A DNA stretch of 64,000 bases from Tubulanus polymorphus (Eukaryota; Nemertea; Palaeonemertea; Tubulaniformes; Tubulanidae): NCBI RefSeq assembly GCF_964204645.1, contig NC_134031.1, positions 12,812,501 through 12,876,500 of the forward strand. The letters run 5' to 3'. Positions 55,876-64,000 of this stretch are shown piece after piece; position 1 is the first letter of the stretch, and each line of letters opens with the position of its first letter. A program made the translations under genes and the position numbers. The notes under the pieces were generated by a model, which had not been told where the DNA came from, did not search any database, and was given only the letters and a program-made list of their open reading frames with translations.

Positions 55876-56097
55876 TTATATGGGAGGAATATATTTTTGT
55901 TTTTCTAAATAATCAATAGTTAAATTAGATAAAGTAACTGCTAATTTTAATTTTAAAATATCATTTATATCAAATCTATCAACAATAACACTTCCCATTT
56001 TAAATACTTTTTTTAATACCATTGAATAACCAACAGTTCCAACTGATAGTAATGCGCCATTATATAATCCAGTTATTATCCACTTATTATCACTCAT
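55876..56097 (-). CDS. 73-aa hydrophobic protein, Polinton C
   Basis: One or two membrane segments (WIITGLYNGALLSVGTVGYS), then an amphipathic helix. Its ATG follows the preceding gene's TAA without a spacer (TAAATG shared). It is shorter than most annotation cut-offs but is kept because the start context matches its neighbours. Function unknown. Confidence 0.55.
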   Translation of the reverse strand: MSDNKWIITGLYNGALLSVGTVGYSMVLKKVFKMGSVIVDRFDINDILKLKLAVTLSNLTIDYLEKQKYIPPI

Positions 56098-56454
56098 TTA
56101 TTTATCAAAAAAATTACTATCATCAAAATATTTAGTTATCTTATTTATGATTAATTCAACATTTATTTCATTACTAGTTTCATTTGTATATATTTCAATT
56201 ATTATTTTTTTAATATCATCGATGATAAAATCTTCATCTAATTCATAAAATCTTAAAGATTCTCTTATTAAATTAGTAATCTTTTCTACATTTAAAGTTT
56301 CTTTATTTATTGTTGTTTCATACTCAAATATTGTTTCATTAGAAAATGTAATATTTTTGATATGTGTAATTACATCAGTAATGTTAAATTTCATTTCTTT
56401 CTCATGTTTAAAATCAAACCCAAAACATATACTCGGCCCAACAGTTATATTCAT
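56098..56454 (-). CDS. 118-aa soluble protein, Polinton C
   Basis: Intact. Begins MNITVGPSICFGFDFKHEKEM, the same start seen at 35681 in copy B. The rest is acidic and isoleucine/asparagine-rich with helical periodicity; no membrane segment or motif recognised. Start TATATAAATG lies 16 bp after the minor capsid stop. Confidence 0.6.
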   Translation of the reverse strand: MNITVGPSICFGFDFKHEKEMKFNITDVITHIKNITFSNETIFEYETTINKETLNVEKITNLIRESLRFYELDEDFIIDDIKKIIIEIYTNETSNEINVELIINKITKYFDDSNFFDK

Positions 56455-56470
56455 TTATATAGTGAAAAAA

Positions 56471-57230
56471 TTACTCTTTACATCTTATAACTAATTCATA
56501 TATCACAGGAAAGTTATTCAAATCAATTAAATAACCATTATGATTTCTTATTTCTAATTTAAAATTATTAAATTTAGGAATGCAAGGTTTAAAATCACAT
56601 TCCGTTAAATTATAATTTATTTGAGTTCCAAATTGTTTAAAATTTTTTAGCGGTAAAATATTTAGTATACTAGAACTACAAATTGTTTCTTTAGTTGCTT
56701 CGAAAGTTTTTGTAGGCTCGATTAAATTGCAATAAATATTAAAGTGTGTAAAAGGTATTATATTTGAATTACCATCTATGTTTCCTGTAACAGTATCTGG
56801 TGCAATTCCTAGCAATTTAGCTAATGGTTTTTTTTACCATAAATGCATGTTGACTTTCATCAAATACCTTTATTTTAATTTTATTTGTGCTATCACTTTT
56901 TATAAATCTAATTAAAAATTTATCATCTCTTCTAATTTTCAACCGTGCTCTTCGATTAATTTCTTGAGCTAATGATTCTAAATTATATAATCCTGGTTTT
57001 AAAATTATATGAAACCATTTATCTATATTTCCAATATGAATTAAAAAAGTATTATCTTCAATAGTTTTATCCGTTAAATTATAAAAAGAATTACATAAAC
57101 TTATATTAACTAATTTTAAATCTACACAATTCTTGAATTCTCTATCTAATTGTACTAGTAAATTATGAGATTTATAATTTGTAAGCCTTCTAGAATCAAC
57201 AAATATTCTGTATTCTTTTAATTCTACCAT
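56471..57230 (-). pseudogene. Minor capsid (penton-like) protein, one frameshift
   Basis: The N-terminal part 56817-57230 (MVELKEYRIFVDSRRL ... HAFMVKK) and C-terminal part 56471-56815 (LGIAPDTVTG ... FTHFNIYCNLIEPTKTF ... FKLEIRNHNGYLIDL) are contiguous homologues of 34941-35662. They are separated by a shift in an 8-A run at 56823-56833. 'LGI...' followed by 'IYCDLIEP' and a final LEIR...G strand is the usual pattern of Polinton penton-type minor capsid proteins. It would close the capsid vertices. Confidence 0.78.
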
Positions 57231-57244
57231 TTATTTTACATATT

Positions 57245-57596
57245 TTATTCGAAATCTATTTCATAATGCCCTTTTTCATTCTTACCTTTGTATTCGAAAT
57301 AGAAATCTCCAGAACATAATTCTTCTAAATCTTCACTTGATAATCTATGAAATCTATCTGGTAAATATGTTCTGAATTTATACGTATTTCCTTTTAATCC
57401 TTCATATTCTAAGTGTATAACTAATTTATCTCCATAGTTATTAGTAACTGTATAAATATTTGTAATTAGATATTTCTCATGAATTGTTAATTGTTAACTT
57501 TTTGAATTTATAATCTACAGATTTTACATTTGTTATATCTTTAATTCTATCTAGAAATAATTTGTTGTTCTCACTGTGTGTTTGTTTACTCTCCAT
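57245..57596 (-). pseudogene. Small OB-like protein, Polinton C
   Basis: About 115 codons: DRIKDITNVK-type start, YGDKLVIHLEYEGLKGN, TYLPDRFHRL and a tail EYKGKNEKGHYEIDFE. An indel near 57490 breaks the frame after VDYKFKKL. The conserved three homologues (B, C, D) and position just after PolB suggest a replication accessory such as a single-strand binding protein. That is inference. Confidence 0.55.
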
Positions 57597-57625
57597 TTAT
57601 AATACATATTTTTATTAAAATTTGA

Positions 57626-60600
57626 TTAACACGTTAGAATTCTTTTCATTATTCCGTTCTCTTTTGTTTCTTCTCTTTTAGATTTTAAGTATTCATCTAA
57701 ATTGCAACCATAAGCAACTGTATGAATTCCATCATCTAAAATATATCTTTTATCATCAAATGGGTTTAGACTAATCTTTTCAATTTCTTCAATAAACATT
57801 TCATGATCTTCACATCTTAAACATCTCATTTTATGTTTTCTAACTTCTTCATTGAATATACAATTGATGTAATCTTTGAAATGAATATTCTTTTCTACTA
57901 CACTTTTGGTTATTCCTTTTAACTTTTTAGCTTCATGTTCTTTAGTTTTATATGAATACATTTTAGATCTAATACCTATGAACTCTATCATTTCTTCACC
58001 ACCTAATTCATCTTTGAATTTACCGGGAACTTTTGTATTATCATTGCTAAACAATTCATGATCTTTAGGATAATTACTGAAATCAAAATGATGTTTTAAT
58101 GTTTTTAAATCATCAGTTATGTTATCAGTTTTTATCTTTAATATGTAAGAATCTGTATCAAAACATAATATTTCTATATGTTTTTCTCCAAAAAGTGGTT
58201 GTAATATATTATAATAGAATTCATACATTAGTAATTTTGATAATTCTAAAACTGATGCTCCAACATAAATTGGTTTATTAAATTTCATAGATGTTCTTCT
58301 CATCTTAACTGCAGCTAAATTTTCATCAAATATTCTGTTACCTATAAATTTAGGATATGTTTGTAAATGCCTTATCCTTTTGCCATTACTAACTAACTCA
58401 ATATCATTTCTATTTCTAATATATTCACAAGTCTTACCATAGAATGCATTATTCATTAGTTTGAAGAAATCTTTCTCGAAATCAGTTTTAGCTTTAGTTC
58501 TCTGTTTGGTGTTAAAATCTATATATTTTTCTAACCACTTAGATTGACTAAATGAAATATAACTATGTACTTTTTTTTAGAATCATTCCTTGTTTTAGAT
58601 AAAACTTTGACATTCTGTAATGTACTACATAATTATATTGATCTTCTTGAGTTACCATTAACTTTTCTGTATGAATATGATTTTCGGGTTTAATTCTTTT
58701 TTGATAATTTGATAATTCTTCATGAGTTACAGTTTTATGTTCGGGACAGTAAGCTAGATTTCTAGATTTAAATTTAATATGTTCAGGATATTCTAAATCT
58801 ACAACAAAGAAGTAACCAGTATCTGAATCATCTGCAATATCTAGAATTCTTTTCTTCCAATCAAATTTATCATTATTTTCATTCTGTAAAACTTCAGTTA
58901 ATTCAAATACTCCATAAGGTTGTGGTTCCATCATTGCACAACGATACAAATTATTTGCATCTATATATAATAACTTATATCCAGGGTTATCATTTACATT
59001 GAAATATCTATCACCTAATACACCTGATACTCCTCCTCTTATAGATTTTTCAAATAATAGTAATTGATCTATATTTGTTAACAAATCCATTTTTATATCT
59101 GTAAATTTTAATCCACAATCCCATGTTAAACCTGGTGATGAATAACAATGACAAGGATCAATGTTAAAATATTTTAGGTTTACATCTCTAAACCTTTCGA
59201 ATATATCGGTTAATAATAATACATCTGATTTTAAATATAAATCTACTAATTGCCCATGATTTTCTATTTTGAAATGATTCCAAATATTCAATGTTCTATT
59301 ATATACTTCATCTTTAACATATTCATTTTTTAATTCATCATAGAATTGTTCTTTCAATAATTCAGTTATATTGAAATCATTATAATTTTTATAGAAAGCA
59401 TATGGAATTGCGCCTTTATATCTCATTAATTGGTAATCATCATTATTTGGATAGTGTTGTTTTAATATTTTTAATTCATCATCAACTAATGATTTATGAA
59501 CTATTAACTAGTTATTACACTACTAATAACTTATTATTACACTAGTTATCTAATGAACTATTTAAAAATCTATATGAATCTATAAATCTTAAACACCCAA
59601 ATTGGAATGATATATAATTCTCTGATGTTTTAGCTAACATTCTAAATTTATAAGTTGGAATTTTATCTTTTGATCTATTTGAATTTAATCTTTCTATTTC
59701 ATTATTAATTTCTTCTATTTTATTACATAACTGTTTGATGAATAAATGTGCATCATATCCTGATAGATTATGAAATATAACTGGTACAAAGTTAATTTTC
59801 TTAGCTTGTAAGTTACAATTCTTATGTGCAGCGCCTCTAAACTTTCCATTCAAATGATCATGGTCTCTTACTTTTTTATCTTTATAATTAAATATCTTTT
59901 CACAATAATAACATTTATCTGCAAACGCAAATGCTTCTTTATCTTCTTCTGTCATTATAATTTCTATATTTGTATTCAATAATTTACTAAATCTTATTTC
60001 ATATTCAATTAATAAGTCACAAAAATGATTGATAACATTTTCATTTCTATAATCATAATATTCACTTTCAATTAGTTCTGGATAATCAGATTTTATATAT
60101 AACCCGAAAGCTGCGGCTGATTGATGAATCTTTTTAATAGTATTTGTTTTTGGTGGTTCATCTGAAAAATCATTTTCATTAGAATTTAATTTCTTTCTTT
60201 TATAATATATTTCTTTTCTATCTTGATCAGTTAGTTCTTTATTTAATGATTCAAAATCTCCATATATTACAAATGGTACTTTATTTTTGTAATCATATTT
60301 TTTGAATTCTAATATTTTATCTTTTTCATTTGGTAAAACTAATATACAATAATCATGATTTTCACATAATTGTTTATGATTTAATAATGCACTTTCATTA
60401 CTGAATCTATGTAAACATTTTCTACAAAGATATATTTTATGGAGATCATTTTCTGATTTAAAAAATAAATCTATTTGTTTAATCCACATATAATGATTCT
60501 CATAATATAGTATATCTATAACGTCGTTTGAATCATAATCTTTTGATAGGTATAAAGGTTCTAATGTATAATGTTTTATGTTGTTACCTTTTGTATTTAG

Positions 60601-61199
60601 TAATTTGGTTAAATAAAATACATTTATCTTTATATTATTATCTCTTTCTATTTTTGGGATGTTTTTAATTATAACAGGATACTTATCTATCTTATAATTA
60701 TTTTCAATTGTTTATAATGAGTTATTCTAAAACTATGTTGTTTATAATCTTCAACTGGGTGTAAACAACTCATTATAGCCCATAGAAAACATTTATCACC
60801 TTCATTTTGTACGTTTATTACAGCATTAGTTTTAAATGGTAGTTTAATATAACTTGATGCTTCAATATCTGGTTCTTTATAATATGATACATTATTTTCA
60901 TCAATTGGTTTTGATTTAGTTAACTTATTATATTTTGTGTTATAAACATGTAAAGTCATAAATATTATTTCATCAAATATTAAACCAGATCCTTCAAAAT
61001 ATTTCTCTTCTATTTTAGTTTTTACTTCATTATAACATTTATCTAATTTATCATCTATATATTGTTTAGATATAATATGTTGTGAATGAGAATTTATATT
61101 ATATATTGGTTTATCTTCAGATTTTATGAATTTAACTTTTGATGAAATACTTATTTTAGGATATTCAACATCAGTTATTATTTTTATTATTTCATTCAT
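57626..61199 (-). pseudogene. Protein-primed family B DNA polymerase, Polinton C
   Basis: In order: Cys motif GDKCFLWAI and His motif NHYMWIK (OTU-like pair), zinc-type CRKCL...H...C, exonuclease I YGDFES, a CYYC...RDHDH...H.NC module, exonuclease II FHNLSGYDAH, exonuclease III-like YLKSD, polymerase motif A DANNLY, motif B LMNNAFYGK and motif C FDTDS. Breaks: a T deletion near 60705, a ~45-bp insertion near 59500-59545 and an extra A near 58575. Motif A reads DANNLYRCAM where B has DVNNLYGWAM, and motif C reads CFDTDS where B has YFDTDS. It would replicate the element with a protein primer. Confidence 0.9.
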
Positions 61200-61318
61200 A
61201 TTTTCTAAATGTTTTTTATTTCCTTCTAATTTTCTTCTTTTTTATTATCTAATGAATTAATATAATTTCTTACATCTTCCATGTATGGTCTTTTATTGTT
61301 TAATTTATTTTTTATGTT

Positions 61319-61639
61319 TTAAATTGTCTTCTGTTTCTTATCATTATCTTTATCAAAATAATCTTCACCTAAAATATCATTATTCTTATTTCTAATATGA
61401 CTTTTAGATTTTAAATGTTCTTTATAATATCTTTTATCACTGAATGATTGATTACATGTATCACATTTGTATATTTCTCTTTCATTCTTTAATTCATCTA
61501 ATTTAGTTTCTAATATATCATCTTCATATTCTAGTTTCAATTTATTCTCTAAATGTGTTTTAGTTTTATTGTGTCTTGCTTTTTGGGATTTATCTATATT
61601 GATATTACATGTTGGACAGTAGTACTTATTTGCTTCCAT
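61319..61639 (-). CDS. Two-C2H2 zinc-finger module upstream of PolB, Polinton C
   Basis: 106 residues; fingers YCPTC...H...H (about 8-29) and CDTC...H...H (about 59-80), then ILGEDYFDKDND. In A the frame continues into PolB; here a 1-nt insertion after QKTI separates them, so it is best seen as the N-terminus of the polymerase protein. A role in recognising terminal DNA is plausible. Confidence 0.7.
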   Translation of the reverse strand: MEANKYYCPTCNINIDKSQKARHNKTKTHLENKLKLEYEDDILETKLDELKNEREIYKCDTCNQSFSDKRYYKEHLKSKSHIRNKNNDILGEDYFDKDNDKKQKTI

Positions 61640-62252
61640 TTTAATACTAAATTTTTTATTAAAATTGATAGAAGTTCAATGATTTATATCATGTATTATT
61701 TCAATCACACTTTACTAACACTTTTAATGTTTAAAAATCTAACTCACACAAATATGAATATTGAAATAATGTTGTAAATATATACTTTTATATTGAATAA
61801 TCTGTCAATTTAAATGTTATTCATTTACATGAATATTTTAAGAGTAATAGGGGAATTGGGCTTTCAGGTTAAAGGTTGAATGGTCGAGTTCATTAAAAAC
61901 AAATATTAAAAGTAATTTAAAACTATAATATATTTTCATAACCGTGTGTATTTCAGTTGAATAATAGAATAATTATTATTATTTGAATATATTTGATTAT
62001 ATGAATTTGTGTATTGTAAATAAATCAATTGGTCACGGAGCGGAGCGGTAGCGAAGTGGAGCGACCAATTGATTTAATACAATATGCTTTTAAAATTTAA
62101 ATCATTAATATCCTAGAATAAATATTTAGTTATGATATAAAATACACACGGTTATGAAAATATATTACAGTTTTAAATTACTTTTAATGTTTTGTTTTTT
62201 AATGAGCTCGACCGTTCGACCTTTGGCTTGAAAGCCCATTACCCCTATTACT
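61640..62252 (-). repeat. Polinton C right terminal repeat with 410-bp palindrome and GC-rich apex
   Basis: 61640-61842 matches the inner TIR of A. 61843-62252 is a long palindrome: outer arm ...CGACCTTTGGCTTGAAAGCC, inner arm GGGCTTTCAGGTTAAAGG, with a matching ACACACGGTTATGAAAATAT pair inside. The apex is a nested inverted repeat CAATTGGTC/GACCAATTG around a GC-rich GGAGCGGAGCGG core (62036-62063), unlike the other three ends. Confidence 0.85.
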
Positions 62253-62500
62253 AACACTTCTCTTAATGGAACAGACCGCGAAAGTGACTTTCTCCGCAGC
62301 GCGAGTTTTGAAGGGCTAACGACCTACCAACTCAACAGAGAACAAGACACTGACAATAAACGGTTAAAGGAAATGTACAAAGTAAGGGGAAAATTAACGT
62401 CGAACCCCTCGTCTGAAGACATTAAAACGCTGAAACATCGTATCTCAGCGAGAGAAGAGGAAATAACACGCCGTAAAGCCAATATCAACAAGAAGAAATG
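62253..62500 (+). pseudogene. LINE ORF1 tail, cut by Polinton C
   Basis: A frame is open from the Polinton edge: NTSLNGTDRESDFLRS, YQLNREQDTDNKRLKEMY, KHRISAREEEITRRK, stop at 62498-62500. Charged and helical like the C-terminus of LINE ORF1 proteins, 200 bp before ORF2. The 5' part is not at the left flank of Polinton C. Confidence 0.55.
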
Positions 62501-62697
62501 ACTAAGCGGTAAGAGAATTCTACCAAAGCGCACTGATTTTGCCATTTAATTCATGAATATTAGACCTTTTAGGTATATTTGGGAAACTGAAATGCTAAAC
62601 AGATTAATTGAACAGGCTTCGAAAACTCTCTCGGTTTGTGAAATTAGGAAAATTGTAACAAAGTATGAAATGATTAATTCTTGTAAACCTCTGTAAG

Positions 62698-64000
62698 ATG
62701 GCTACTGATGGTATGAAAATAGCGAGTCTCAATTGCAATGGACTCGTAGCCTCAAAAATCAAAAGACTCAATATTTTTGATCGGCTAAAGCATTCTGATA
62801 TATTTCTCCTCCAGGAGACGCATATAAGGAATGAGGACGAGGCAAAAACCCTTTTTAAAAGTATAAGTAAAGAATACGAAATTTTCACCAATAATAATAT
62901 TAATCGTATTAATGGGGTAGCAATCGGGATAAGTAGAAAATCTCATTTCGACCTGGGACATTGTACCAGAGATACACAAGGTCGCGGAATATGCTTAAAA
63001 TTATTGATCGGTAATAAGAGATATAAAATAATCAATATATACGCTCCAAGTAAAGACAGGCAAAAGAAAGAGTATTTTCAATCAATTCCAGATCTTATTG
63101 GTAACGCTGAAAACACGAAGGTAATTATCGATGGAGACTTTAACTGTATAGAAAATTATTCCTTAGATAGACAATCAGCTCATTCCAACCCTAAGGCAAC
63201 ATATGGTGCTGAACAATTAGCCCAATTGTGTAGTTCATATCGTTTAGAGGACCCATTGAGGGCCTTAAACCCTGCAAAGAAGGCTTTTACTAGATTAACT
63301 AATGTCAATAATACAATTACTATGACTAGAATCGATAGATTCTATGTCTCTCAATGTGTCACTAGCGATATAGAAACAATAGCGCACTTAAATTCAATCC
63401 ATTCAGATCACAAACTAGTGTCAATGACTATACGCACAAACCAACTACCAAAAGGCAAAGGATTTTGGCATCTAAACAATGACCTTTTGAATAACGAAGA
63501 ATACATCGAGTTAATAACCAACACTTGGAGCAAGTGGCAAAAACACAAAGTTTTGTATGATAACATCCTTCAGTGGTGGGATGACGGTAAAAAGTTAATC
63601 AAATCCAAGTCTACCCAATTCTCTAAAAAACTTGCCAAATCTAGAAACGAACTGAAACGCAGACTCGAACTTTATGTTTTGGAGGGCCGAGCAAGTGAAG
63701 GTCTGAATTATAATCGTAATAGACTAAAAGATATCATAACAATAATCAAACAAATTGATGATAATAAAACGAAAGGTAACATGATAAGAGCCAAAAGAAT
63801 GGAGAGAGGAAGGTTAAAAAACATCCAAATTTTTTGCAAATTTAGAAAAACAAAGAGGAAAAATTAATCGTATAAACGGCCTTTATAACGATTTCGAGGA
63901 ACTTAAAACTGACCAAAATGATATAATGGATATTGAGGTTAGCTTTTAATATAAAAAACTATACACTAGAGAAGTAACCAATCCCGTTACTCAAGAACGA
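62698..64000 (+). pseudogene. LINE ORF2: AP-type endonuclease (partial at window end)
   Basis: From MATDGMKIASLNCNGL: LLQETHI (catalytic Glu), GVAIGI, KIINIYAPS, IDGDFNC (Asp/Asn), TRIDRFYVS and SDHKLVSMTI (catalytic Asp-His), the full exonuclease-endonuclease-phosphatase fold of LINE ORF2. The helical linker follows; a shift near 63830 moves FFANLEKQRGKINRI to another frame, which has one stop (63947) and runs to the window end before the RT. The pattern resembles L1/Tx1-clade LINEs. The endonuclease nicks DNA for target-primed reverse transcription. Confidence 0.85.

Larger units (their letters stand above)
44527..62252. mobile_element. Polinton C, near-complete
   Basis: 17.7 kb bounded by palindromic termini starting AGTAATAGGG. 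Rightward genes (HNH, 200 aa, 122 aa, integrase-chromodomain, ATPase) face leftward genes (zinc finger-PolB down to the 287-aa protein), converging at 49.7-50.1 kb. All hallmark Polinton genes are present except a recognisable adenovirus-type protease. Lesions: integrase shift and stop, one stop in the major capsid gene, one shift in the minor capsid gene, three in PolB, one each in two small genes. The two ends differ and no target duplication is found. Confidence 0.92.

Noticed and set aside
56815-56835. Programmed frameshift in the minor capsid gene
   Set aside because: Copies B and C shift in different directions at slightly different sites with no shared slippery heptamer; independent indels are simpler.
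44527-62252. Polinton C as a free or integrated virus of the host
   Set aside because: Gene set is virus-like, but decayed genes and context fit an endogenous transposon; no evidence for an exogenous virus.

Overview
The window is animal (metazoan, probably invertebrate) nuclear DNA, not prokaryotic. The host anchor is the 3' end of a peroxisomal-type alanine-glyoxylate/serine-pyruvate aminotransferase gene (AGXT family). Three + strand exons lie at 4752-4847, 4940-5022 and 22606-22765 with canonical GT/AG splice sites. The last intron is about 17.6 kb and is packed with transposons. No other host gene could be identified; the rest is transposons, decayed repeats and sequence in which nothing was recognised.

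The dominant content is four copies or relics of Maverick/Polinton elements, the virus-like self-synthesising DNA transposons. They stand out as very AT-rich, lysine/asparagine/isoleucine-rich coding blocks. Copy D (5815-7215) is a terminal fragment of a divergent subfamily. Copy A (9586-21494) has palindromic terminal inverted repeats and an exact 6-bp target duplication, but its middle (about 9.6 kb by comparison with copy C) is replaced by a 2.4-kb repeat. Copy B (30626-38660) has no ends and carries a BEL/Pao retroelement fragment. Copy C (44527-62252) is nearly complete: HNH nuclease, two small proteins, integrase with chromodomain and packaging ATPase run rightward. Facing them, running leftward, are zinc finger-PolB, a small OB-like protein, minor capsid protein, four small mostly membrane proteins, a 441-aa conserved protein, a coiled-coil membrane protein, major capsid protein and a zinc-finger/repeat protein. 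The logic is that of an integrating virus: PolB replicates, integrase inserts, ATPase plus capsid proteins would package. Most genes carry single stops or 1-nt shifts, many of them in homopolymers.

Region by region: 1-3241 gag-like relic split by a TTAA (piggyBac-like) element; 3242-3955 copy of a dispersed repeat; 4752-22765 AGXT with Polinton D, a Penelope-like element, a LINE fragment and Polinton A in its last intron; 22766-30625 3' flank with GC-rich palindromic repeats, a Harbinger-like MITE, (TA)n and a ~155-bp minisatellite; 30626-38660 Polinton B; 38661-44526 tandem repeats, a possible LTR, a LINE RT relic and hairpins; 44527-62252 Polinton C; 62253-64000 the start of a LINE (ORF1 tail, endonuclease of ORF2) broken by the right end of Polinton C.

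The most unusual signals are: (1) nearly every leftward Polinton C gene begins at a TAWATAAATG start preceded by a T-run and separated by about 16-24 nt, like compact viral late-promoter gene arrays; (2) long palindromic termini whose two arms match within an end while the two ends of copy C differ; (3) an OTU-like Cys/His module in the PolB N-terminal region, with no adenain-type protease recognisable; (4) HNH cassettes that shuffle within the elements.
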